From NCBI RefSeq assembly GCF_047462415.1, contig NZ_JANSJE010000011.1:45927-109926 (forward strand): a stretch of 64,000 nucleotides of DNA. Direction: 5' to 3'. The stretch comes from Thermostichus sp047462415 (GTDB lineage Bacteria > Cyanobacteriota > Cyanobacteriia > Thermostichales > Thermostichaceae). The position numbers were made by a program, and so were the translations under genes. The notes under the pieces were generated by a model that was not told where the DNA came from, ran no database searches, and was given only the letters and a program-made list of their open reading frames with translations. This document shows positions 52,909 through 60,506 of the stretch, one piece after another. Position 1 is the first letter of the stretch. The number at the start of each line of letters is the position of its first letter.

Positions 52909-53036
52909 TGCTTCTTTCCTGCGGTGCTTCTTTGTGGGGCCGATCCACCCAGTTCATTGATAGCCAACTATTGTAACAATCTCCAGGGGGGCGGGGTGAC
53001 CCACCTTCTGGGAACTTGAGGGCCATTGGCGTTGCC

Positions 53037-54440
53037 TCAGGATCCCTTGAAGCGCTTGAGGGCAAAAGCGCAGATCTGCAGCAGCCGCAGCCCATCCCGC
53101 ACGTGTTGGATGTTGGAGCGGCCATAGGTTCTGGGAAAATAGCGCACGGGGATGTCCAGGATCTTGAGGGTGCGCTTGGCCGCCCCCAGCAACAGGTCGA
53201 AATCCCCAAACGGGTCAAAATCCCCCCACTCTTGCCGCAGCTTGACAATCTGCCAATAGTCCTCTCGCCACAGGGCCTTGGTGCCGCAGAGGGAATCTTT
53301 GATGCGGATGCCGAGAATGTGGGAGAGGAGAGCGGCAAAAAAACGATTGGCCCACTGGTTAAGGCGCGGCATTGCTTCTGGTTTCAGGGGATAGACCAGG
53401 CGGCAGCCGTTGGCAAAGTCGCACCGCCCAGAGGCCACCGCCCGGAAAAACTTGGGGAGGTCTTCCGCCTGGACGGTCAAGTCGGCGTCGAGAATGATCA
53501 GTACATCGCCACTGGCTGCGGCAAACCCCTTGCGCACTGCATCTCCCTTGCCCTTGCCCTCTTGCTGGAGAGCTTGGATAGTGCGGATCCCCTGGTATTC
53601 GGCCTGAACCCGCTGGATCTCGGCCCAAGTGTCGTCGCTGGAATGCCCCTCCACAAAAATGATCTCAGTTCGGGATCCCATCTCGGGCAACTGCTCCACA
53701 CAGCGGCGGATGTTGCCCGCCTCGTTGCGGGCCGGGATCACCACTGTGCAAGAAGGTTGCTCCTCAGGGGGGGGATCCCAGGCGGGATCGGGCTGGAGGC
53801 GGGCAATCGTATATTCGGTCAGGCAGAGGGCGTTGATCCCAGGCAAGGGGGCAATGAAGTGGTTGATCAACGTCGAGAGCAATGGGATCCGCCGCGGCAG
53901 CAACAGCCGCTTGCCCTGCTGAATGACCTCGTACCCCGCCAGGTGCAGCAGATTGGCCACATCACCAGCCGAGAGCCAGTTGGCTGCCGGCAGAGGCATG
54001 CGCTGCTTGAGGACAGTCGCCAGGCCCAGCAGCGGCTCCCAGAGGGGGTTGTGGTGGGAGAGGATCAGCCGGGTACGCGGCGTACAAAAACGGCGCAACT
54101 GCTGGAGAACCTGCTGAATATCGGCCAGGTAGCCCAGGGTATTGACGAGCAAAATAACATCAAAAGGCCCCGCCAAGACCGGATCCCTTTCGTCTAGCCG
54201 GTGGGCATCCTGCACCCGGAAGTGGAGATGGGGAAACTGAAACTGAGCTTGGGCAACGATCTCCGCGTCCCAGTCGATCCCCACGCCAAAACCGGGCTGC
54301 AAAGCGTTGAGCAGGGATCCGGTGCCGGAGCCGATTTCGAGAATGCGCAATCCTGGAGGAACGAAGAAGCGGTGCAGCCGCTCTAGATCCTCGTGGTAGT
54401 AGCGGTTTTTTTGCCGCCAGTAGTGCAGAGGGTGGGTCAA
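53037..54440 (-). CDS. Methyltransferase-glycosyltransferase (GT2) fusion
   Basis: A 467-residue protein of two domains. The N-terminal part (about 1-200) is a class I SAM methyltransferase: motif I LRILEIGSGTGSLLNALQPG, then PFDVILLVNTLGYL. The C-terminal part (about 228-467) is a family 2 glycosyltransferase: TVVIPARNEAGNIRRCVEQL, DVLIILDADLTV with the DxD motif, and FGDFDLLLGAAKRTLKI. The GT2 half resembles dolichol-phosphate-mannose-synthase-like enzymes. Substrates are unknown; both may act on one lipid-linked or surface glycan. Confidence 0.85.
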   Translation of the reverse strand: MTHPLHYWRQKNRYYHEDLERLHRFFVPPGLRILEIGSGTGSLLNALQPGFGVGIDWDAEIVAQAQFQFPHLHFRVQDAHRLDERDPVLAGPFDVILLVNTLGYLADIQQVLQQLRRFCTPRTRLILSHHNPLWEPLLGLATVLKQRMPLPAANWLSAGDVANLLHLAGYEVIQQGKRLLLPRRIPLLSTLINHFIAPLPGINALCLTEYTIARLQPDPAWDPPPEEQPSCTVVIPARNEAGNIRRCVEQLPEMGSRTEIIFVEGHSSDDTWAEIQRVQAEYQGIRTIQALQQEGKGKGDAVRKGFAAASGDVLIILDADLTVQAEDLPKFFRAVASGRCDFANGCRLVYPLKPEAMPRLNQWANRFFAALLSHILGIRIKDSLCGTKALWREDYWQIVKLRQEWGDFDPFGDFDLLLGAAKRTLKILDIPVRYFPRTYGRSNIQHVRDGLRLLQICAFALKRFKGS

Positions 54441-54522
54441 CGCTCCCAGGATGTCGCCAGATCAGCTTTTGATCATAAGGGGTTGTGAGCGATCCGCAGA
54501 CAAGCCCTGGCGAGGGGGAGAC

Positions 54523-54639
54523 TCAGCGACGACGCACCCTATCTCTTTGGCTGACGAAGATGATGGCGCCGAAGAGAGCCCCTAACACAACTGCGCCGTA
54601 CACCAAGCTCCAGAGAAAGTTAGCAAGTGAGGGAGTCAT
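54523..54639 (-). CDS. psbX: Photosystem II protein X (PsbX)
   Basis: A 38-residue single-helix protein, MTPSLANFLWSLVYGAVVLG… ending FVSQRDRVRRR. The start MTPSL, the hydrophobic centre and the SQ-D-V-R tail match PsbX, a low-mass subunit of photosystem II near cytochrome b559 and the QB site. The ATG at 54639 follows AGGAGGA by about 12 bases. The gene is too short for standard gene callers. It lies between the MT-GT2 fusion gene and ftrC. Confidence 0.88.
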   Translation of the reverse strand: MTPSLANFLWSLVYGAVVLGALFGAIIFVSQRDRVRRR

Positions 54640-54735
54640 AAAAAGAGTTTCCTCCTCCTGCGACTATCGACTACCCAACTATTTCCCGATTATACCGGTC
54701 TTTGTCGCTCAACCCAGAGACAGACCCATTGCCAA

Positions 54736-55089
54736 CTATTTGGCCTGGTACTCTAGGGGCACCTCCTCTAGGGTTTGGCTGGTGCCGGCAAAGGGGTTGT
54801 CTGGGGTTAAAAAGAGCATACAGTGGCATTCTTTTCGCTCCCGCATGGGTACACAGGGGCAATTCCAATAGCCGGCTTTTGCTTCTGCCTCTTTGTCTTC
54901 ATAAAAACGACAGGGACATAGCGGGGCGCCCAATTGCTCTTTGTGTAGAGCCAAGCCCTCGATCACCGCGGTCGTAATCGAAGGATCGGAGCAGAAAAAA
55001 GTGTCAGTGCGTTTGGCGTAGGTTTCTGCGAAGTGCCGCATCACCTCAAAGCTTTTCTGCGAGGACTTGTTATAACCACGACTTTCCAT
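54736..55089 (-). CDS. ftrC: Ferredoxin-thioredoxin reductase, catalytic chain
   Basis: A 117-residue catalytic subunit of ferredoxin-thioredoxin reductase, which reduces thioredoxin with photosynthetic electrons. The cysteines that bind the [4Fe-4S] cluster and form the active disulfide are in CSDP, CPCRFYEDKEAEA, CPCVPMRERKECHC. This spacing (CPC, CPC, CHC) is diagnostic. The N-terminus MESRGYNKSSQKSFEVMRHF is typical. Start ATG at 55089. The variable chain (ftrV) is not in this window. It lies downstream of the region at 55090-55372. Confidence 0.95.
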   Translation of the reverse strand: MESRGYNKSSQKSFEVMRHFAETYAKRTDTFFCSDPSITTAVIEGLALHKEQLGAPLCPCRFYEDKEAEAKAGYWNCPCVPMRERKECHCMLFLTPDNPFAGTSQTLEEVPLEYQAK

Positions 55090-55372
55090 GACGATTCTCG
55101 GAAGGGAACTGACCGGCTGTTGCTAACAATGAGGCTCACAGCTTCTTCCGGCGACACTTTCTGAAGTCAATACAGATGTGCGCATACCGGGATCTGATCC
55201 TGCAGACCGCCCACAAAGTCGGACAAAGCTGCATCTCGCTCTTCGTTGTACTGCAAACTCTCAGATAAGCCAAAGAATAATAGCCTTGCTGTTACACAAG
55301 GCAACATTTAGACTGGGCAAGAGCCCCCCTTGAAGTACTCTCCAGGATAACACTTGCCGGGATCCTTGCCCC

Positions 55373-55777
55373 TCAGGGCACCACCAGCACCGGGCAAGGG
55401 GCGAGGTCGATCACCCGGTGGCTGACGGAGTTGTTCCGCCCCTCCGCAGACAAGCTGAGGCCACGGGATCCCATCACGATCAGGCTGATCTCCAGCTCGT
55501 CTGCCACATCGCAGATCACAAAGGGCACTTTTCCCTCGCGATACTCGCTCTTGACGCTGCTGATGCCAATTTGCTGTAGGCCCAGCTCCGTCTGTTTGAG
55601 CAGGTTCTGGATGTTCTGCCGGGCTTGTTCTGCCCGCTCCGCGTCCAGCTCCGCAGCATCCAGAACCGAGAGCAGGTACACCTGACTTTTGTAGCGCTGC
55701 GCTATGTCTGCCACTAAGGGCAAGGCGTGGCTGGTCTCACGCGAGTTGTCGATGGGAAAGAGCAGTTTGTCGAACAT
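55373..55777 (-). CDS. Universal stress protein (UspA family)
   Basis: A 134-residue single-domain Usp from the ATG at 55777 (MFDKLLFPIDNSRETSHALP). The C-terminal ATP-binding signature is present: LIVMGSRGLSLSAEGRNNSV then CPVLVVP (G2XG9GS-type). Proteins with this motif bind ATP and accumulate in stress. The upstream in-frame start at 55804 adds 9 residues and is less likely. No partner gene is adjacent. It lies about 280 bases from ftrC. Confidence 0.88.
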   Translation of the reverse strand: MFDKLLFPIDNSRETSHALPLVADIAQRYKSQVYLLSVLDAAELDAERAEQARQNIQNLLKQTELGLQQIGISSVKSEYREGKVPFVICDVADELEISLIVMGSRGLSLSAEGRNNSVSHRVIDLAPCPVLVVP

Positions 55778-55980
55778 AGTCGCGGATCCCACAGTCAAGC
55801 CCATTCCCTATCCAAGTCGGGGGGCCGGCCTCATTCTATCAATTTTACCGGCAGCTCAATGGCCTCCTTCCACCCCTGCCCGTTTTTCTGTTGTGAGGGG
55901 CTCGACCTGGGCGGCAAACGGAGCTCCTCCAGTGTTTGAATGAGCGGCCATGTCCATCATCCCGCGAAGATCCAGCCGCC

Positions 55981-56724
55981 TTAGGCCATGCTGGGCTGAA
56001 GTTTGCGCAGTTCCTGCCAAAAATCCATGATTTTCAGATTGACCAAACTTGGAAAAGAATAGTGAAAAAAGTGTCGCCCTCCAGGGCAAAGCCACATTTG
56101 ATCCCCCGGCTTTAAGTGGTTTTTCCACTTCTCGAGCGCAGCAGGATCCACAATGGGGTCATCCTTGCTGGCGCAAACCAACATCGGCACCGAAACTTTC
56201 CGAGCTGGAATCGCTATCACCTGAAATAGGGAGTGAGGTATGGGGGAAGTATCTAAGTCTTTAGCCAGAGCATGGGAGAGTGAGCGCGCTCGCCACTGTT
56301 CTGAAGTGGGCAGAAGGCTCTGGGCTATACGCACCAGGAGCTGTTCTCGGCTACAGAAAAACATTTTTCGTTGCAGGTAGAAATGGGCGTGCCAGGTAGC
56401 GGCAGGCTGATCGGACACTGCCAGCAGGGTCAGAGACCGTACCCGTTGGGGATAGTGGCACGCGAAAAGATAGGCGACCACCCCGCTCAAGCCATGGCCG
56501 ATGAGGTGCACCGGTCGATCCCAAGCCTTCAGGTATTCGTATAGTAGCGTCACGACTGTCTCTAAACTACAGGGCTCATCCTGGGTTTGGTGATACTCCC
56601 AGTAGGCCACACGGAAACATTTTCCCAGGGATCCCAGCAAAGGTCGGTCGAAAAGCTTGAGACTGGGAGAAACACCCAAATAAAGTGCCTCAAAAGAGAG
56701 CGCGGAAGCGGAACCTAAACTCAT
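55981..56724 (-). CDS. isiC: isiC-like alpha/beta-hydrolase-fold protein, nucleophile replaced
   Basis: A 247-residue alpha/beta-hydrolase-fold protein. The nucleophile elbow, normally G-x-S-x-G, reads LIGHGLSGVVA: the serine position is Gly78 and the following Gly is Ser80. Conserved Asp (VCASKDDPIVD) and a C-terminal His (PGGRHFFHY) remain. The gene is the last of the isiA-isiB-CP43-like/PsaL cluster. Its position equals isiC of the known isiABC operons, so the symbol rests on synteny, not function. It lies 167 bases after the CP43/PsaL gene. Catalysis as a standard esterase is doubtful. Confidence 0.75.
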   Translation of the reverse strand: MSLGSASALSFEALYLGVSPSLKLFDRPLLGSLGKCFRVAYWEYHQTQDEPCSLETVVTLLYEYLKAWDRPVHLIGHGLSGVVAYLFACHYPQRVRSLTLLAVSDQPAATWHAHFYLQRKMFFCSREQLLVRIAQSLLPTSEQWRARSLSHALAKDLDTSPIPHSLFQVIAIPARKVSVPMLVCASKDDPIVDPAALEKWKNHLKPGDQMWLCPGGRHFFHYSFPSLVNLKIMDFWQELRKLQPSMA

Positions 56725-56891
56725 TTTGGCCGTCCCATTTCGACTGTCGAAAGATTGAAGCCGGTGGCTGACAAAAGCTTCACAAACAAGAGTTCTAGAA
56801 ATCGGCAGAACTATCCAAACCGGGCAGATCGGGACAGAGAGGAGGGGATGAGGATCTCCCCTCCCCTGCTTTGAGAAGCCTCAACCCTGCT

Positions 56892-58472
56892 TTACAGCCC
56901 CGGCAAAATCTGGGCTACCACATCGCCGCTGCTCAAGAGCATGTAGGCAAACAGGGCACCGCCAACACCGCCCACCAGAAACCCTCCGGCCAACTGGCTC
57001 CAACCGGCGCGGGTGCGCAAGTTTTCGGGCAAGTCCTCCGAGCTTGCCGGCAGGCGCACCGGCTGAGGGGATCCCTGCGATTCCGCCATCAGTTGCACCC
57101 CTGGCGTCGGATAGGCCACCTCGCCGTAGGGGGTATTGAGCACCGCTACCAGCCGCGAGCGCGGAAAGGACACCCGTCCGTAAACGGAGAGACAAACCGT
57201 CAGGATCAGCACCAGGCCGATGGTCGCCAGCGTCCCTGCTGTCAGGGCCTGCTCCGAATCCCGCAGCGGACTTAGCTTGTAAAACGGCCCCACCAGAAAG
57301 TACCCATGGGCCATGCCAATCTCCAAGCCACGCAGAAAGGGCGACAAGCCCTCCCGGTAGATGGGCAGGTTTTGCAGCAGCAGCAGGGTGAGATCCCCCT
57401 GGTTTACCGGCGTCTCCAAGTTGCCCACCTGCGGATCTGTGGCTCGCACCCAGCCCCCGCGCTGGAAGTCAAAGCCGTTGGCTGCCGCCCGCGCCCGGAT
57501 GGCATGCCAGATGTGCCCTGCCAAAAACAGGATCCCCAAGACAAAGTGGGCTGTGGCCAACCAGGTGCGGCTGCTCACCACACCCATCTCGTCGGCAGCC
57601 AGCCCCAGCGGCCCGTAGAAAGCCACCGGATAGGCAATCTCGTTGACGCTGACAAAATAGGCCGCCAAGATGCCCATGTAGGCCAGGGCCCCCAGGCTGT
57701 AGGAGAGGTAGGCTTCGCCCGAGTAGATCAGGATCTGCTTGGCCCAGGCAAAGGGCCGTGTGGCTATGTGCCACCATCCCCCCAAGACGCAAAGCAGGCC
57801 AACGTAGATGTGCCCTCCCACCAGATCTTCTAGGTTATCCACAGCAGCCATGCCCTGCTGGCCCATCAGCGGCGTCAGGTAGGCAAAAATCCGCAGCGGA
57901 TTGAGGGTGGGATCCGTTACCACCCGCACGCGGCCCAGGTGAGCATCGTACAGCCCTCCCCAGAAGAGCGCTTTGGCCACCAGCAACCACGCCCCCAGCC
58001 CCAACAGCAGCAGGTGGATCCCCAGGATGGTGGTCATCTTGTCGTCGTCTTCCCAGTCGTAGCCGAAAAACTGGGCCAAGGTTTCTCCTTTGGGCAGCAC
58101 CTCCGGCCCCAAAAGGGCATGGAAGATCCCTCCTGCCCCCAGCACCGCCGAGGCAATCAGGTGCAGAACGCCCACCACAAAAAAGGGATAGGGATCCGTG
58201 GCCACCCCCTCTGCATTGACGCCGATACCCAACGTGGCCAAATGGGGCAGCAAGATCAGCCCTTGGCTGCCCATGGGCTGAGCCGGATCCCAGTGGGCCA
58301 CTTCAAACAGGGTCATGCCGCCGGCCCACAGCATGATCAACCCCGCATGGGCCACGTGGGCCCCCAGCAGCTTTCCGGACAGATTCACCAAGCGAGCATT
58401 GCCTGCCAACCAACTGACCTGAGGGGATCCCTCGGCAGAGGTAGGTGATGAAGATAGAACTGCGCCAGTCAT
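56892..58472 (-). CDS. CP43-like chlorophyll-binding protein fused to PsaL-like domain
   Basis: A 526-residue protein of two parts. Residues 1 to about 345 form a six-helix CP43/IsiA-type chlorophyll antenna (GAHVAHAGLIMLWAGGMTLF, HLIASAVLGAGGIFHALLGP, DKMTTILGIHLLLLGLGAWL). Residues from about 365 match photosystem I subunit PsaL (NLPIYREGLSPFLRGLEIGM, HGYFLVGPFYKLSPLRDSE, GWSQLAGGFLVGGVGGALFA). The fused PsaL part suggests docking at or replacing PsaL at the photosystem I trimer core. The start at 58472 (MTGAVLSSS) is preferred over 58499. It lies 48 bases after isiB. Confidence 0.92.
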   Translation of the reverse strand: MTGAVLSSSPTSAEGSPQVSWLAGNARLVNLSGKLLGAHVAHAGLIMLWAGGMTLFEVAHWDPAQPMGSQGLILLPHLATLGIGVNAEGVATDPYPFFVVGVLHLIASAVLGAGGIFHALLGPEVLPKGETLAQFFGYDWEDDDKMTTILGIHLLLLGLGAWLLVAKALFWGGLYDAHLGRVRVVTDPTLNPLRIFAYLTPLMGQQGMAAVDNLEDLVGGHIYVGLLCVLGGWWHIATRPFAWAKQILIYSGEAYLSYSLGALAYMGILAAYFVSVNEIAYPVAFYGPLGLAADEMGVVSSRTWLATAHFVLGILFLAGHIWHAIRARAAANGFDFQRGGWVRATDPQVGNLETPVNQGDLTLLLLQNLPIYREGLSPFLRGLEIGMAHGYFLVGPFYKLSPLRDSEQALTAGTLATIGLVLILTVCLSVYGRVSFPRSRLVAVLNTPYGEVAYPTPGVQLMAESQGSPQPVRLPASSEDLPENLRTRAGWSQLAGGFLVGGVGGALFAYMLLSSGDVVAQILPGL

Positions 58473-58520
58473 GACAAACTCCCACAGTATCCACAACAAG
58501 TTAAGAAGCCGGGTTTGAGA

Positions 58521-59030
58521 TTACAGATTGAAGAGTGTTTTGAGTTTGGCCGTCCACTCTTTAATTCGTTTTTCCGTCAGCTCCGGCTGATTGTCTTCAT
58601 CCAGGGCAAGGCCGACAAACTCGCCGTTAACCACTCCCTTGGACTCATTGAACTCGTAGCCCTCTGTGGGCCAGGAGCCGACATTTTTGCCGCCACGCTC
58701 GGCGATTTTTTGGGCCAGGATCCCCATGGCATCTTGAAAGTTGTCGGGATAGCCTAACTGATCCCCAACTCCAAAGTAGGCCACCGTCTTACCGGAAAAA
58801 TCGATTTCATCCAAATTGGGAAAAAACCCATCCCAATCGGCCTGCAGCTCCCCAATGTTCCAGGTTGGACAGCCGATAATTAAGTAGTCGTACTTCTCAA
58901 AGTCCTCAATACTGGCTTCGGCAATGTCGATCAAATCCACCTTGTCTTCGCCCAGCTCTTTTTGAATCATCTCAGCAGCTCTTTCGGTATTTCCGGTTTG
59001 AGTGCCGAAAAATAGACCTATTTTTGCCAT
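58521..59030 (-). CDS. isiB: Flavodoxin
   Basis: A 169-residue long-chain flavodoxin that replaces ferredoxin as electron carrier when iron is scarce. FMN-phosphate loop IGLFFGTQTGNTERAAEM is at the N-terminus. The isoalloxazine-contact segments are CPTWNIGELQADWDGFFPN (Trp) and VGDQLGYPDNFQDAMG (Tyr). The ATG at 59030 begins the conserved region; the longer frame is not credible. It lies between isiA and the CP43/PsaL fusion gene, with gaps of 56 and 48 bases, consistent with one iron-stress transcript. Confidence 0.95.
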   Translation of the reverse strand: MAKIGLFFGTQTGNTERAAEMIQKELGEDKVDLIDIAEASIEDFEKYDYLIIGCPTWNIGELQADWDGFFPNLDEIDFSGKTVAYFGVGDQLGYPDNFQDAMGILAQKIAERGGKNVGSWPTEGYEFNESKGVVNGEFVGLALDEDNQPELTEKRIKEWTAKLKTLFNL

Positions 59031-59086
59031 TGCTCCTACCTCGAAACTGCAAGTGCAAAGCCCAAAATTAGATGGCCAGATTGTCG

Positions 59087-60121
59087 TTAGACCTGCTGCG
59101 CAGCAAGCTCTACTCTGCCAGTACGGAAATTGAATCCTCGTGCTTTTAGGGCATGGAAAAGGTGACCCTGAAGGAAGAAAAAGGCCAGCCAAAAGTGGGC
59201 ATTGGCCAGCCAAACCCTAGATGTGAGAGCCCCCCCTTGCTCAAAAAAGGGATAGCGATCCAAGCCCACCCGCAGCAGCGGCCCATAGAAAACTTCGGGA
59301 TAGACGACGGGATTGACGGCAACCCAATAGGCGGCAATAAACCCCATCAAGGCCAAAGCTCCCAAGCTGTAGGAAAGATAAGCTTCCCCAGACCAGACAA
59401 AAATCCGTTCTGCCCAGGCAAAAGGCTTGGTCACGATATGCCAAATCCCACCTGCCACCAGGAGCAGGCCCAGCCAGAGGTGGCCGCCCACCACGTCTTC
59501 CAAAGTGTCCACCCCGGCTATCCAATGGCGACCTTCCGTGCCCAGCAGGTGGCCAAAGGGGTTCCAGTTGGGAGCCACTAGGCGCACTTCTCCCGCCACC
59601 GGGTCGAACAACCCGCCAAACACCATTGCCTTGAGCACCAAAAGCCAGGCTCCCAGGCCCAGCAGCACTAGGTGGATCCCTAGGATGGTGGTCATTTTGT
59701 CTTTGTCTTGCCAGTCGTAGCTAAACAGGGGAAAAGCTTTGGGATCCAGCACCGCCGGCCCGCGCAGGGCATGAAAAATGCCCCCAAACCCCAAAAAGGC
59801 AGAGCTGATGAGGTGGATCGCTCCCACCGCAAAGTAGATATCCGTATCCAAAACTTCCCCGCCGGATCCCACCCCCAGCCCCAAGCTGGCCAGGTGGGGC
59901 AAGAGAATGAGCCCCTGCTCATACATCGGTCGGCTGGGGTCAAACTTAGCCAACTCGATCAGGGTCATCGCCCCTGCCCAGAGAACGATCAGCCCGGCAT
60001 GGGCCACATGCGCCCCCAGCAGCCGGCCAGAAAGAACGGTCAAACGGGCGTTGCCCGCCCACCAGGGGATCTGTTGTTGCGAGCTAGATCCCCCTTCTTG
60101 CTTCGGTATCGTCGCTGTCAT
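59087..60121 (-). CDS. isiA: Iron-stress chlorophyll-binding protein CP43' (IsiA)
   Basis: A 344-residue six-helix chlorophyll antenna of the CP43 family that forms rings around photosystem I during iron limitation and dissipates light energy. The N-terminus (MTATIPKQEGGSSSQQQIPW) is followed by WAGNARLTVLSGRLLGAHVA and LGIHLVLLGLGAWLLVLKAM, and the C-terminus is FNFRTGRVELAAQQV. The large lumenal loop between helices 5 and 6 found in CP43 proper is absent, as expected for IsiA. The ATG at 60121 has AGAGGAG about 6 bases upstream. A Fur-like box lies about 110 bases upstream. Confidence 0.94.
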   Translation of the reverse strand: MTATIPKQEGGSSSQQQIPWWAGNARLTVLSGRLLGAHVAHAGLIVLWAGAMTLIELAKFDPSRPMYEQGLILLPHLASLGLGVGSGGEVLDTDIYFAVGAIHLISSAFLGFGGIFHALRGPAVLDPKAFPLFSYDWQDKDKMTTILGIHLVLLGLGAWLLVLKAMVFGGLFDPVAGEVRLVAPNWNPFGHLLGTEGRHWIAGVDTLEDVVGGHLWLGLLLVAGGIWHIVTKPFAWAERIFVWSGEAYLSYSLGALALMGFIAAYWVAVNPVVYPEVFYGPLLRVGLDRYPFFEQGGALTSRVWLANAHFWLAFFFLQGHLFHALKARGFNFRTGRVELAAQQV

Positions 60122-60230
60122 CTTCGCTCCTCTTGCGTTTCTAAACAAGCTTGCTTGGGAAAAGGCCAGAGACTTTGCCCCAGGCCCGCCTCTGGCCGCA
60201 CGGACACATCCTTTCGAGACACGCAACCAA

Positions 60231-60253
60231 CTATTGAGAGTAAGTCTCAATAG
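60231..60253 (-). promoter_or_regulatory. Fur-like box upstream of isiA
   Basis: A perfect inverted repeat CTATTGAGA-N5-TCTCAATAG (9-base arms, 5-base spacer GTAAG). The half-site TTGAGA/TCTCAA matches cyanobacterial iron boxes. It is about 110 bases before the isiA ATG. isiA is a known Fur target in cyanobacteria; the use of this exact site is inferred. Confidence 0.65.
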
Positions 60254-60435
60254 CAAGCTGTGACTCACTCTAGGCTTCTTGAGAGAAGATATCAATATAC
60301 CTGGGGTTAAATTTTGTTAAAATCCAGGTTAACTTCGCCTTCCACAGCTTTTGTGCGCGGCAGTTGTCCCTGAAGGGTTGGGCCTAAGCGAGGGATCCCG
60401 TGGCAACCGGTGGTAAAAATCTCTCTTTTCTTAAG

Positions 60436-60448
60436 ATTGAGTCTCAAT
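60436..60448 (+). promoter_or_regulatory. Fur-like box at the imelysin gene promoter
   Basis: A 13-base inverted repeat ATTGAG-T-CTCAAT, sharing half-sites with the box at 60231. It sits just before a TACAAT hexamer at 60457-60462, a plausible -10 box, so Fur bound here would cover the -35 region. The ATG follows 59 bases downstream of the box. Confidence 0.6.
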
Positions 60449-60506
60449 AGCTAGGTTACAATCAAGCCAAAGTTGGCCAAGCCGAGGGGTAAGGAGCCCA
60501 GAGGAG

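Larger units (their letters stand above)
60122..60506. promoter_or_regulatory. Divergent iron-regulated intergenic region
   Basis: These 385 bases separate isiA (minus) from the imelysin gene (plus). They carry two Fur-like palindromes (listed separately), one nearer each unit, and an A/T-rich centre (60305-60335, ATTTT-GTT-AAAAT). Together they suggest that both transcripts are repressed by Fur when iron is sufficient. I found no protein-coding frame here. Confidence 0.65.

Noticed and set aside
52964..52980. ACTATTGTAACAATCTCC-like segment resembling one at about 690, considered a shared operator
   Set aside because: Only TTGTAACAATC is shared and it is not palindromic at either site; too little to call a regulatory element.
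55167..55307. 46-codon minus-strand frame in the gap between ftrC and the universal stress protein gene
   Set aside because: The peptide has a balanced composition, but the ATG lacks a ribosome site and no family resemblance was seen, so it is not reported as a gene.
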